Shown: positions 1 to 12,250 of the stretch, piece after piece | How positions within the stretch are numbered: position 1 is the first letter of the stretch | Layout of the letters: every line of letters begins with the position of its first letter | Position numbers and translations under genes: made by a program | Notes under the pieces: model-generated | What the model saw: the letters and a program-made list of their open reading frames with translations, nothing else | Told to the model about the DNA's origin: nothing | Databases searched by the model: none | Origin: Metellina segmentata | Lineage: Eukaryota; Arthropoda; Arachnida; Araneae; Tetragnathidae | Length of the DNA stretch: 64,000 nt | NCBI GenBank assembly: GCA_947359465.1 | Contig: OX375873.1 | Location: 72,852,278-72,916,277 of the forward strand | Direction of reading: 5' to 3'

Positions 1-112
1 GCTTTTAACCAGCTGAGTAATTTATGTAATTTGATTTTAATAAACTTCTTTCAATACTCTGTATTTGCGGAACGCGAAAATTACATCACAACAATGCATG
101 CACTCTTACGCA

Positions 113-876
113 TACATTACCCTACAATAATAGACCGGACAGCAAGATTTAATGGTACAAGGGAAATAATACATGACTTAATAGGAAGATGGTCCTACAC
201 ATGCTGCAATTACATGAGCAACTCTTCTGGGCATACTTTCAGCAAGGTTTTGATACACAGCGATGGGTATTTGTGTCCATTCCTGCTGTAAGAATGTCGC
301 CAGCTCTGCTGTAGATTTCGGACGTGATTCCCTGGTCCTTAAGCGTCACTCTAACTCGTCCCACAAATGTTCTATGGGGTTCAGGTCGGGGCTCTGAGTA
401 TGCCGGGGAAGACGTTTTACGTTCATATCTTGATACTAATGCTTGACAGAGCCTGTAACATGACATCGAGCGTTGTTGTCATGGAAGTAACGGAACGGAC
501 GCATCAATTACGGAGTACCTTGCAGAGAACTGCGAACCTCCACATCAGAATTAATGAAGAATTTATTGATTGTAAACTTAAAAATGAGGGGAGAAAGTTA
601 AAGGTAGTGACAATGCACTATGAAAAAGGTAAATAATTTAGATAGACGATATAATTTAATAATTGGTACGATTAGGAGTCCGATGGAAGTAACATTCGTC
701 CATTCTATAAAATTGCCAGAGCGTAGGAAGAACCTGATTGTTTAAAACGTTTATGTAAATTTGACCAGGAACAACATGCAAAGGTCCCAGGCCATACCAC
801 GAAAATCACCCCCATACAAGTAGTCGGATTTCATGCAAATCCGCTGGCGTCCGGCCCATTATTGCAGGGTAGTGTA
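113..876 (-). mobile_element. Non-autonomous Tc1-like element, copy 1
   Basis: The ends are inverted repeats built on TACACTACCCTACAATAATG and flanked by TA. Read on the minus strand, the inside matches the C-terminal half of a Tc1-type transposase: WDELERRLRTRE-like and PIEH-type motifs lie around 300-380. The N-terminal DNA-binding part and the first catalytic Asp are absent; the left terminal repeat joins straight to the middle of the catalytic domain. Stops and frameshifts are common, so no protein is made. The same joint occurs in a second copy at 40.65-41.22 kb, so this looks like an amplified deletion derivative. It carries a later insertion at 492-682. Confidence 0.8.
492..682. mobile_element. 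191-bp insertion with 11-bp target duplication
   Basis: The 11-mer ATGGAAGTAAC occurs at 481-491 and again at 683-693. The related element at 40.65 kb has the equivalent sequence only once, so the 191 bases between are an insertion that duplicated its target. I see no clear terminal inverted repeat and no poly-A tail. The insert has an open + frame ending in a stop near 636, but I recognise no protein. An 11-bp duplication is in the range made by non-LTR retrotransposition, but the class is unknown. Confidence 0.7.
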
Positions 877-2766
877 TAAGCCTTCCTACATAACACACAG
901 CTGAGAATACGAGAACAACAAACGAGTAACCAATTAATATTTTCATACATGCATGAAATATTTTTTCACCATTATGGATTTGAAGTAATGCACCTGAGTT
1001 ACGGGAGTCCGGGACTCAAAATTCTAAAATCTCTAATTTTAAAGTGTTTGTTCTTGAATTTTTTTTATAGGTATACATTGTATTTTGCAATTATAATAAC
1101 TATTTTACGTTAACTTTTACTTAAACTTTAAGATTTTTATATTAAAATTAAAACACGTCAAAATTTTGACCTTGTGCAAAATTGATATATCTTAAAATAC
1201 TTGATAACAAATCACTTCATTTTTGCCCATTAATTAACTCCTCTAAGTTCATACTATAAAATGTCTTCGTAATTTTTGGTTAAAACAAATAGAAAAACTA
1301 AAAAAATATATTTTGTTCAAAATCTACATAAAACACATAGTATACAAAAAAAATATGTTGCAATTGCTGAAAACAAAATAAAAAAATATGTTTGAAAAGT
1401 ACTTTTTTAAAATATCATTCATTTATGACAAGTAGTTTTTAAGTTGTATCCATTTTTTCACTATTGAAATCCCATTTAACACAAAAGGAGAAAAAGAGCG
1501 TTTAAAATTATGTTGTCTCGTTTGATTTGCAGCTGTCATGTTTATAAAAAGTTGAAAATTTCCGGTTCTATGATGGTAGAAAAAAAATTTAGGTGTCGTT
1601 GTATTCAGAAATATCTATCTATATTAGGTTTTAAGATAATTTATTATAATTTATTTATATTATATTTTCAGAAAAAAATAGACTTTATTTTCATTTTGTA
1701 AGTCCCAGACTTGTGTCTTTAGGAACTTGTAGTTCAATTTTCGATCATAGAAATGTTTGAGTTTTAAATGTATTTGGTTATAATATTTTTTATTTATTTC
1801 ATGTTGGGAGAATTAACCAGTAAGTTTAAGTCCAGCGTGATATGATCCACTGTAAAATTTTCACTTCTCTTTTATTGCACAAAAACTTCAATTTTCAGCC
1901 TCGACCTTTTTATCAAAGAGTTTATATGATCTGTTGACGTAGAATCAATAGTGTCACTGCATTCATAAACGACACTACTGAATTTCGGTACATACAGATA
2001 GTTTTAACAGACGGTGTGACGTGCAATTTAGTTCCAGACTAACCTCAGTTCCAGACTAACAGGAATTTCCCCGCAAAGGGATGTAAGGAATGTTAAATAA
2101 TAGAAAATAACTCCAGCAAGACAAATAAATAAAAAGTTATGCTAAAAAGCTTAATTCTAATTCCGCAGTTCATATTAGGATCACAGTTTAAATATTCGTG
2201 GTTGCATAAAATTTATTACACTTTCACTGCTGGCAATATATATTAAATATCAACTGGAGTAAATAAACTATAATTAATTTCGATGTCTGGGGTTCAACGT
2301 GTATATTGAATTTTTAAAATACATATTTAAAAATGTGGTGTAAATTTGAATTAAGTATATTTTTGCCGAACATGGCAATAACCTAAACACAATCAGTTAG
2401 ACACAAAGGTATGGCTGGTATATAAAAGATAAAAACTACTTAATATTTACCCCATCTTTAATTTGTATCCTGTCATCATCTTTATGGGGAAATCTAAGGA
2501 AATACGTTTTTTTGTCATGAAACAGTGAAATCTATTTAAAATTCATCAAACATATTTGAATGAAGTGGAATCTTTGATTAAATATTTGGTGCACATGTAG
2601 TGGTATTTAGACAACGCAATCATAGATGTAAATCAAATTGCATAAAAAGTTTCAGATATTGGATTCACGGTTTAACTTAAAATTTGCACATGTAATGGGT
2701 GGTGGCCGTATACTTTATAGCGCCTGATTCCACGAGTTAAATTTCATATTATATACTTTTGGTAAA
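877..2766. other. AT-rich, no recognised gene
   Basis: Long A/T runs and short ORFs only. A small direct repeat (AGTTCCAGACTAAC twice, about 2030-2060) and a weak palindrome near 935-961 are the only structures noticed. Confidence 0.6.
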
Positions 2767-2778
2767 CATTTCAATAAA

Positions 2779-3175
2779 CATTCGATTATTTTGATGTGAA
2801 ACTAAAATAGAAAAATGAATTTTTTTTGTGTGTTTTAATTTTAAATCATAATTTTAGCTACATCTATATAAACTATGTGAAAATTGTTATAAACTTGAGT
2901 GTGCCAAATACGTTTGTAATCCACAGCATCTCTATATGTCCGTTAGTATCAATTACATTTGTACCAAACATTTTTAAACATTCGATTATTTTAATGGGAA
3001 ACTAAAATAGAAAAATTAAATTTTTAGTGTGGTTTAATTTTAAATCATAAATTTAGCTACATCTATATAAACTATATGAAAATTGTCATAAACGTGAGTT
3101 TGCCGAATGCGTTTGGGATCCACTGCTTCTTTATATGTTCGTTTGTACCAATTACATCTGTACCAAATCGTAAAT
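2779..3175. repeat. Tandem duplication, ~200-bp unit x2
   Basis: The sequence starting CATTCGATTATTTT at 2779 restarts at 2979 and stays alignable to about 3175, with scattered substitutions and small indels. It is a local head-to-tail duplication of AT-rich non-coding DNA. Confidence 0.85.
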
Positions 3176-3774
3176 GCAGGCTACGAAAGATATTCCTAGT
3201 CCCAAGAACACATAAATTGGAGACTGAACAGCACCGTTAGAGAAAACAATTACGTTCAGAGTATAATAAATATTTAGCTAACGCTTCGCTATTAAGTAAC
3301 TTAGATGTTTAGGGTGTAATCCAAATCTCCCGATGACTTTATTGCCCACCATTGAGAGAAATATTGGTTTAAGTGTTCTGAGAACTTTATAAGTGTTCGT
3401 TACGATTGTTCTGAATCGCATCGATGTAAAAGCCGAGTTACCACGCGTAACTACTTCTGCAAAGTGCTCACTATTAAAAAAAAGAGAAGTTTAATCTTCG
3501 ATACAAGTCAAGTGTTAAACTTTAACTAACCTCCAAAACTTTACAGATTCATTCAAAAGTTCTAGTACTAACCAGAGTACTGCGGGGCAGACAATTTTGA
3601 AACATACATAATTATAAATTTATTTGTCTTGCCATTAAATGTAACAATGAGAACAATCATTTAAATCCTTAAATCCAAAACCATTCAAAAACCAGGAACA
3701 AACTAAAATATATTTATTTATGTTAAATGTGGTAGTTCATACACATACATCTTTAGAGAACAATAGTGTTTAGA
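3176..3774. other. AT-rich, no recognised gene
   Basis: No coding sequence, repeat or motif supported here. Confidence 0.5.
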
Positions 3775-4655
3775 AATACGCATGTATTTCTATTCTATTT
3801 GCAGATGACTTAAAAATATGGGGGACAGTGGAATCCAAGTTACAGATAGAGAATTTACAAGGGAATTTTGATAAGATATCCGAATGGTCTGTAAAATAGG
3901 GTATGTCATTTAATGTAGGGAAACGTCAAGTTCTGCATATGGGTTACAGGAACAGTGGAGCCTAGTACTGTCTGCAGGTAGTAAAGGTAAAGGAGTGAGA
4001 AACAGTCAAGGATCTTGGGGTGATAATTCACAGGGATTTTAAAATGGGTCACCAATGTTTAGCTGCGGGTAAAAAGGCTAATAGGTTATTGGGGTATATT
4101 AAAAAGACTGTAACTTTAAGGATAAGAATATAATCTTGCCCTTATATAAGGGTTTAGTAAGACCACATCTAGAATATGCTGTACAATTCTGGGCTCCATA
4201 TATGAGAAAGGATATAGAATTAATTGAAAGGGTTCAGCACAGAGCTACAAAAATAATAAAGGGGATAGCAAATCTCGACTACAATGAACGTTTAAGTAAG
4301 CTAAACATGTATGCACTGGAACGAAGATGAAGGGGGGGGGGATTTGATTCAGTTTTTCAAGTTGGTAAAACAAGGGGACACAGAGGGCTTAAATTTCAAT
4401 AGGGATAACATAACAAGGGGCCATGGGTATAAATTGAATAAGACACATTTTAATCGGGATTTAAGGAAAAACTACTACTTTAATAGGGTAATAGACAGTT
4501 GGAACGCGTTGCCAGAGAATATAGTTAATTAGAAGGGAGTGTACGAATTTACGATACAATTGGATAGTCAATGGGAATTGGGGAGTTCATAAACAAAGGA
4601 CCAGCCTTGTTGGGCTTGATCCTGTAGCTGGTCGTCAATATTTGTATTTGTATAT
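3775..4655 (+). mobile_element. CR1-like LINE, 5'-truncated 3' end
   Basis: The conceptual + strand product includes LFADDLKIWG, the YADD-type catalytic box of a non-LTR reverse transcriptase. Further on it has PLYKGLVRPHLEY followed by a conserved ERVQHRATK-type segment, as in the thumb and C-terminal region of CR1/L2-type elements. Several stops (for example after SEWSVK, near 3897) and a run of ten G at 4332-4341 that breaks the frame show it is dead. Nothing of the endonuclease or ORF1 lies upstream, so it is 5'-truncated, as is usual for LINE insertions. It ends in a TTTGTATTTGTAT-like tail near 4650. Clade assignment to CR1 is from memory of family motifs. Confidence 0.85.
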
Positions 4656-7600
4656 TTACTAATAACTAAATAATTTATTTGATACATTTTTTCAAAATTT
4701 AAAGTGTTGAATTTTGAAAAAATCTAAACTATTACCGAATGCAACAACACACACTAAAACAAAATCGAAAATAAAAGCAGATAAAATTTTCCAATCCACC
4801 AAAACAATGAAACAGAAATAATTAACTGCCTGTCACATTCATTCCTTACATAAAACGACATAATTATAACAAAATTAACGTTTTCATATATAATAAAAAA
4901 TAGGATTAGTCAGAGTTTTTATATACAGATGAATGTATTTAAAAATATACATTAGACTTCTTAATTAACTTAAGACTTCTTTAGGAGGCATTTTATACCA
5001 GGTTAAGTGTAGGCTGCCAAAGTGTTTCTGTGGAGTTGCGTGCATGTACTTATTCCGAAAGTGATAACAGTTGGCTTGTTTTTCGAGCACTTAACCAACA
5101 AAATTCCCAAATGAATTCAAAACTGATATACGAAAGGTGATTGATCAAAACTAATTAAATTAAAAAAAAGAGATGCTAAACTACATTATAAGATGATGTG
5201 TGTACACCATGTGATGTACACCATGTGAGAGCATTTGGGCTGCGAAAAATCTTCGCAACCCATCTGCTTTGTCTGTTTAAACTGAAAATCCAAAATAATT
5301 GAATATATTGAACAATAGGGTCTTTAATATTCGGATTCAAAGAAGAGCATCTTTTACCTCCTAAGTATGCGAACGAGTTTTTTGAATGAGTATCGGACAT
5401 TTGCTGCATGATTTGGATATCTTCATATTTCAATATTCCATTTCTTTAAAATGAGAATAATAAAATATCTCATATAAAATGTTAGGTTTCATGTATCACA
5501 AAAAGGGAAATTGACTGTAGTGTTTGAAAAATTTTGTAGAGAACAGAGTATTGAAAAGCAATAGTTTTATCCTTTGGCCATTGATTCGTACAAATAAAAC
5601 ATTAAACATTAAGAATTCTTCGTTTTAATGTCTTAGTCTGAAAACCCTCCTAAAAAATAAATGGTCAGAGAATATCACTATGTTGTTCGTCCACACTAAG
5701 TTAAGTTACACACACTTGTTTAAGTGCTAAATAGTCAGAGGATACCTCTCGATTGTTCGTCAACACTACTGTTATAAAAAGTTAAAGCTTCCCGTTCAGA
5801 TTGTTGAATATATAAAAATTAATTTGTTTGTAATTAAACTTTAAACTAAAGCCTTTAACTGAAGCATAAAAGCAAAGCTTTCTCCTTGACTATGCTGATA
5901 TCTACATTTTTATTCTAAAACATAAAACTGATTTAATTAAAAATTTTCCAAGCGTCTTTTTTTTTTTAGGATTACCCTAATCTAAAAATTCTGAATAAAG
6001 TGATTTAAAAAATCCTATTATTTTCCATTTTAAGGCAGTTCCATTATAGTATTACGCTAAATCAAATATTAAATTGATGGGTACTATCTAAAATTCAGCT
6101 TAAAAAAGCATTTTTATCATGCAAAGCTTCTAAAATTGAATTCAAAGGAATGCTAAATACAATTTGCTGTCATGAAAAATTACTTCACTGTGAACAAAAT
6201 AATTTATATTTTGTGATCGAGTGTATTAATGCAATTTTAATTCATGTTTTTATGTTATAAAAGTCGTGATGTTAACTCTAATGCTTGATTTTGATCAATA
6301 TGATAAAACAAATACTTCCACATTTATTTGAATTACTAGTCATTGAAACTTTATCATGAATACGGATAGCATTCATACTCCTTGAAAATTTAGATGAAAC
6401 TAATAATGACATAGGCCATTTGGATTTGAAATACCAAAAGTTTTGAACTGAAATATTCATCAAATTAATGATTCTAAATAAGCAATCATGAATAATGATT
6501 GCTTATACACCATGAATTTCATTTGGATTTGCTTTCAATGCAATTTATCGGTATGTATTTTCCCTTGAATATACCCGCTCTCTTATATATATATTTCATG
6601 AAATAAATTATATTTGTTTTGTTAAAAGATACGAACAGTAGTTTTAATTCGCTTTTCACGCATTCTTATTTATTATCTTAACGGAAACAATTTTCATCTA
6701 AGCAAAATAAAGGTTAGTTGTTTTTTATGGTGAATGGTCAGATATGGCCAATCAATTTATTTTCGTCTCTTAAATGGACATACAAACACACCAGAAAAGT
6801 TGTTCGGACAAAGAAGATAGAAATACAATCAGATTAGCTCCAGAAATCGAACCTATTGTTTGCAGGCTCTCTAGCATAAATTAAAGAAACATGTATTTAT
6901 CAATATTTTATAATTTTCATAACACATGAAAACAAAGTCTATATTACAATATGCATAAAAATTGTATTTCTAGTGATCATTACATGTCGTTGAATAATGT
7001 GTTGCAATGCAAATTTAAAAGAAATACCGAAAATATTGTTTATTTCAACACGGAGTTTATTTTTCCAATAGCCTGCAGTTTATCTTGTATCTCCTAACCA
7101 GTTTAGACGTTTTTGAGTAATATAATATTTTCTATAATTCTTTCAATCACAATAGTTGTTGTTATTTAGTCATTATGTATGATGTGGGGCAAAACAGTAC
7201 TATAATTCTATGTAATCACACTCTAAGGGTTAAAGTTAAAAGAGAGTAAGTCATTCCCCCCCCCCACTCAGATATAGTACTTTTGAATAGTAAGTTTTAG
7301 ATTAACTTTTCAAACACAAATTTTGATAATAGCAGTTCCCCCTTAGCAAGACAAACAAAATCAAAACCTACGTCACCAAGACTTTACGTGATATAATACA
7401 AAATAAAAGGATTTATGTCACCACTTTTCAAATTTACTATATGCTCTGTGACATTAGTCTATAAAGAATTTATGTCATCGTGACTATTCGAAAAGTATTG
7501 CTATTTGAATTAGTGCATGTTTAAACATATATTAATTCAATATTGGTTTCTAAATATGTAATTAACTCATTAATTATTCCTTCCTACCTAACTTCCTTTA

Positions 7601-9002
7601 TAAGCTCTAAAATAATTTTTTAAGAAAGTCTTAAACAAAGTATGAACGCTATTTATACAAAAATATAGTTAACTAAAATTAAAATGCATATGTGTTGTAC
7701 TAAATATCTCTCTGGTCGTAATTTTAGCAAGCAGCTAAATCTGACTTAAATCATTTCCTTTCCTTACGCGTGGAAATGGCTAATAAACTATTGAAGGTTA
7801 GTTAAATGCTGGCAAAATTGTAACAATGAAACCAGATTGGTGGAGGACCGTTTCCTTCCCTATTATCTTCAATTCGAACAGCGTCGCACTTGGTTCCATT
7901 GTTTCTGGACGAATGCCAACTTTGAAACAGTCATTTATGTTTATAACTCTCACTCATAGATGTTTTATGAATCTTTTTTGATGAAGAAAGTTTTTAAGTT
8001 GTGTACATTTTTATCAAGCTTAAAGACATAAATCTGAAAAGTACTTAGGCCATTTAAACCATACAAATATAATGAATGTCGTCAATAACTTCTCTAAAAA
8101 GAAAAATGGCAATTGTATTTTGTTGTTCGGCCTTTAGAATTGCCGACTTACTTTGGAATATACAACAAATGTCACGGTTAAATATCGCCTGTGTTCTTAT
8201 CTCAAATATAAAACGAAAGCATTTAAATTAAAATTATTAATATCTTTATTGAAATGATAAGCTAATTCATTTCGAAGATTGAGAGTTAGTGCTAAGACAG
8301 TTTAAAATTTATTACATAGACTATAAATAGGTATATTCATAAACTTAAGTTTCTATAAACATATTTTCTGAATAAAACTTAAAGAGCTGTTTAATTTTAT
8401 CGTTTATTGTTATATCGTTTTACTATTGAAAACTCGGGAGTCCAATGTTTTTGGTTTATGTATTTGGTTACCGTATTGTTTGTACACAAATATGATTGCT
8501 AAACCTATTGCCAAAGCTCCAAAATCCATCCCAGCCTTCAATGTTTTAACTTTAAAATTACAATGTACTAAAAACGCGTATAAAACTCGGGTACAATAAA
8601 ATAAAAGCGAATCGAGTACAATTTGAACAATTACTCTCTAATATGTTACATTAGTAAAAACGTAAAAATGTTATACATAAAAAACTGCGTTTGAAGTGTA
8701 TGAGCTAAGATCTGGTTGTAATATGTTGTAAGCACTTTTCATATTATTTGTCAAGTGTTAAGGTTTCGATATTTTAACCACGAAAGAGAAATCTGAGACA
8801 GTCTTTTAACATGCTTTATGGAAAAGTAATAGGTATGGCTTAAAAAATTGTTCCGTTTCAGATAATTTGGAAGGCAGCAAACTAAACAGCACCTTCGTAT
8901 CAATCAGGCGGATTATACGTGAAAGTTCTCAGATGTATATTCTACAGACACCATTAAGCATAACCAACCGAAGACCGTAGTATACAAAGGAAGCTGAAAA
9001 AA
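4656..9002. other. AT-rich intergenic stretch
   Basis: More than 4 kb with only short ORFs and no recognised coding sequence. It has a perfect hairpin at 6478-6506 (listed separately), a run of ten C at 7256-7265, and an imperfect direct repeat around TCAGAG..TTGTTCGTC..CACACTA at about 5665-5770. Confidence 0.6.
6478..6506. repeat. Perfect 12-bp hairpin
   Basis: Arms ATAAGCAATCAT and ATGATTGCTTAT pair perfectly across the 5-base loop GAATA. The flanks show no T-run or gene end that would make it a terminator. Function unknown. Confidence 0.8.
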
Positions 9003-9230
9003 GTTAAATCTGTCGTAGTTTCAAATGTCCTCACTTTGGAAGGGTGTGGAAGTTTGGAGAGTGGTGTTGACTAAGTGTGACCTCGTCATATTGACCGTGG
9101 CTCAAAATTACGTGGTGTTGTTCTCGGATCTTTTACTTCGAGTGGGATGGGGGTGAGTTTTTTGTCTCGTACCATTACCAATAGTCCGTAGTGTTGCTCC
9201 AGTGCGAGGTTAATTAAAATACTTATGTTC
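9003..9230 (+). mobile_element. tRNA-derived SINE, 5'-truncated
   Basis: The body shared by the window's main SINE family is recognisable by GGAAGTTTGGAGAGTG, TGACCGTG..TCAAAATTACGTGGT, a CTCGGATCTTT segment and the end TGCTCCAGTGCGAGGTTAATTAAAATAC. The tRNA-like head is missing or beyond recognition. Other copies are near 36.8, 45.3, 47.4, 48.2 and 52.1 kb. Confidence 0.75.
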
Positions 9231-9344
9231 CTCAAAGCATAAATTTCAAATTCATAATACTATGTAACTCTTATACAGACTTGAAATGTGTGTTTCTTTT
9301 GTGGTGTAAAACCGTTCTTTAACCTCCGGGTTGTTGTCTAGACG

Positions 9345-9655
9345 AGTTATCTCGTAACACGAAAAATATCGACCAGATCTTGATGAACAAGGTATTTAGT
9401 TTTTAGAAAATAATTTATCTTGCCGAGATATCTCGTCATTAAACTATGAGATTATGATGAAAGAGAGATCACGTCATTAAACGATGATAGAATAATGGAC
9501 GAGATATATCGTCACTAAACGATGATATATTATGGACATTAACTAACAATGGACATGGTATCTCGTCATTAAACGATGAGGTTATGATAGACGAGATATC
9601 TCGTAATTAAACGAGGAGATTATGATGGACGAAATATCTCGTTGAAACTACTTAG
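9345..9655. repeat. Minisatellite of palindrome-bearing units
   Basis: Diverged units of about 40 bp follow ACGAGATATCTCGTCATTAA then ACGATGAGATTATGATGG. The core ACGAGATATCTCGT is a perfect 14-bp palindrome, decayed to different degrees between copies. About six to seven units are visible. No ORF. Confidence 0.8.
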
Positions 9656-9834
9656 AGGGTTAATTCTACTTAAATTTGTTATTTTTAATAAACTGAATTT
9701 GCATTAAACACTAATTTGTCACAATCTGTTACTTGTTAACGCCATTGTAATTCGCGACCAATAGTTCAATTTTAATACTCTTTAAAAATTATAGTGTATT
9801 GTGATTTCTGTAAATGAATTTTATCTGGTGTTTG

Positions 9835-9990
9835 ACGAAGTTTGTTCAACTTTCGACCTTGCGCCGTGTAACCCGAATAACCAACCAACCGGGTTTATAA
9901 CCAGCATCGATGCGGGATTTGAACTCTGTACCGACTGTGTTGTACAGAAAAACGCAATGATCGCTTTACCAGTAAAGCGGATGAACAAAG
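9835..9990 (-). mobile_element. Probable tRNA-derived SINE head, second type
   Basis: On the minus strand there is an A-box-like TTACTGGTAAAGCG and, downstream, a B-box-like GAGTTCAAATCCC. These are the two internal RNA polymerase III promoter elements. The sequence continues into a body containing GGTTGGTTGGTTATTCGGG. It does not fold as an intact tRNA. Its body differs from the SINE family at 9.0 and 48.2 kb, so it is a separate type. Confidence 0.5.
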
Positions 9991-11376
9991 CTTCTTAAGA
10001 TCTAAATAAATGGAAAGTTATTTCTAATTACGCTAACTAGAACAAGTCATAAATTTTATTTCTAAAGAAAATGTGTGGCTTATCATTATTGTTAAATAAA
10101 CCCGACCACCATAATTAAACTGATGCAACAAAGTCATTCCGAGGTAATCTGATTTTGAAAAAGCACCTATAAATACTGTAATATTTCCAGCAAATTCAAA
10201 AGGAAACAGACTGGTTGTAATGATAAAAAAGTATAATAATCAAATATTTGTTTACAAACTGAATACATAAAAATTAAATCTTAAGACGTTTGTCAAAATT
10301 ATTCCTCAATTTTATCTTCCCTTTATTTAAAAATTAATATTCAATTTTCGATCAATGAAAATAGAGCTTTAATTTATATAAGCCTGCTTTCCCGCTCTTT
10401 GTCCTTAAAATGTAATTAGTTAGAAACACACACACATTAAAAGCTCTGAATATTAAGGAAAGTAGCGCATTGCCGAAAATAAATTGATTGCACAATCAAC
10501 GAGAACTGAGAAGTTTCGAAACTCTTACGCTTTGATTAACACTTTAGATTAAATTCCGCTTTATCTGACCCTGTAAAGTTCCAAGTCAGCAGGCTTGAAT
10601 AAATATTGACTCGGATGTCATCAAATGTTGACTCTCTAGTGAGGCTTTTTCTTTCCTGCAATGCCTCCGAAGTTGTTCCTTTTTTTTCAATCAACTGGAG
10701 TTTAAAAGACTTGGATGTAAGCACTAAATTAATCAAAGTTAAAAACGGCGAAACCGTTTTTAAAAAAAAGTTCCACATTAATTTAATATACAAGTGGATA
10801 GCGGCATATCAATAAAAACTCTTGTTCTTGCGACTTACACAAAATAATAAATTCCAGATCCTTGGAGATGAAATCAATGGCTTTAGAATAAAACTGAAAG
10901 AAATTGCATTTGTTTCCCGATGTCGTTTTATTTTCCCTATGAAATTAAGTGAACTAAAATGGATGTTTTCAATAAATTTTGCATAAATGAATATTCACAA
11001 TTGGTCTTACATCCGGTGTAATTTTAAATTGATCTTATTGTTAGTGGTAGTATGGTGGTTCATGAAACTCGTGCAAAATGTAAAATATCATCATTAATTA
11101 TTCAATTTAAGAATACGCTTAAATAATGGTTTCAAGCGTATTTTAAAACATTTCAATACAGAATAATCCCAAATAACGGTAAGTTGAAAGTTAAAAAGCT
11201 GTATCGTAGAAAGCACTTAAAATTTGTATAAATTACTGACTTGTGCCATTGCAAGTACTTGATTTGATCCTTTTGGAAGGTCTGTCTGTTTTGTTAATTT
11301 ATTACATATGTTATTCTAATTATACTAATTAAAACTCCTGTAATCCTATACTTGTATAAAAAGTATCATCGCTGTG
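9991..11376. other. AT-rich, no recognised gene
   Basis: The overlapping 69-85 codon ORFs near 10.54-10.81 kb lie on opposite strands, are AT-biased and match no family I know. I see no gene. Confidence 0.5.
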
Positions 11377-11379
11377 TTA

Positions 11380-11832
11380 GGCCCGGTGCACACATCCGGT
11401 TTTTCAACGTGCGGCGCCACTGCGGCACCGAGGTCCAACTTTGCACACATAACCGTGAAATGACGCACGAACTCATTTCGCGCCATTTGCAATATATATT
11501 ATATGGAAGAAAACGTGTTTATTTCTCTTACTTGGTGTAAAAAAAGTATATTTTGAAACAAAATAGACGTTACTGGATTCAACCATTTATTAATTATTAT
11601 TTATATTCCATTTGTTTATGAAAACAAGGTACTTCAGAACGTAGACTCATGTGCGGCGACAGTACGACGCCGTGGGGAACTGCGGTAAAATTGCACGCAA
11701 ATTGGACGTGCGTCGCCCCAGCGGAGCTGGAGGCATGTGCGCACTGCTCCATTGGATCTAATGTATCTCAGACCGCACTTGCGTTAAGGCAGCGGCGCCG
11801 CACGTTGAAAAACCGGATGTGTGCACCGGGCC
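11380..11832. mobile_element. PIF/Harbinger-type MITE, copy 1 (453 bp)
   Basis: It begins GGCCCGGTGCACACATCCGG and ends with the inverse complement, giving terminal inverted repeats of about 40 bp that include the GC-rich AACGTGCGGCGCC. It is flanked on both sides by TTA (11377-11379 and 11833-11835), the 3-bp target duplication typical of PIF/Harbinger elements. There is no transposase gene; the short ORFs inside are incidental. A second copy in opposite orientation is at 58698-59133. Confidence 0.85.
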
Positions 11833-11835
11833 TTA

Positions 11836-12168
11836 ATCAACACTTTGTCCAGAAATCTTCCATATGTTATGCTTAATGTATCACAAAAATAATCCTTTAT
11901 TAAAAAAATTTGTGAATTGAAAAGTTTATAAAAGCTTTTCGAAAACTTTTAAGAAACGTTAAGGGTTACAAGGATTACATAATTTCACATTTCTACTGGC
12001 GTTTTCCAAGAAATAGAACTACGTTTAATTTGATAAAAGATCTACTTTGAAATATTATGTTTGAAAATGAAGTACAACCTAATTAAAGCTATCGAATTTG
12101 TTATTTATGTTTTCATTATAATAACGTTTTATTACTAATTTTTGCATGACTTACTTATACTTATTTCT
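11836..12168. other. AT-rich, no recognised gene
   Basis: Nothing supported. Confidence 0.5.
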
Positions 12169-12250
12169 GTCACCATGACGTCACATGATCACGGATTTAC
12201 GTCATAACATAAGTACTATTTTCCATTAGTTCACATGACGTTATGGTGAC
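12169..12250. repeat. Inverted repeat with CRE-like palindrome
   Basis: Arms GTCACCATGACGTCACATGA (12169-12188) and its near inverse complement (12231-12250) match at 17 of 20 positions around a 42-base loop. The left arm contains TGACGTCA, the full CREB/ATF palindrome. It may be a tiny MITE or a chance hairpin. Confidence 0.65.
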
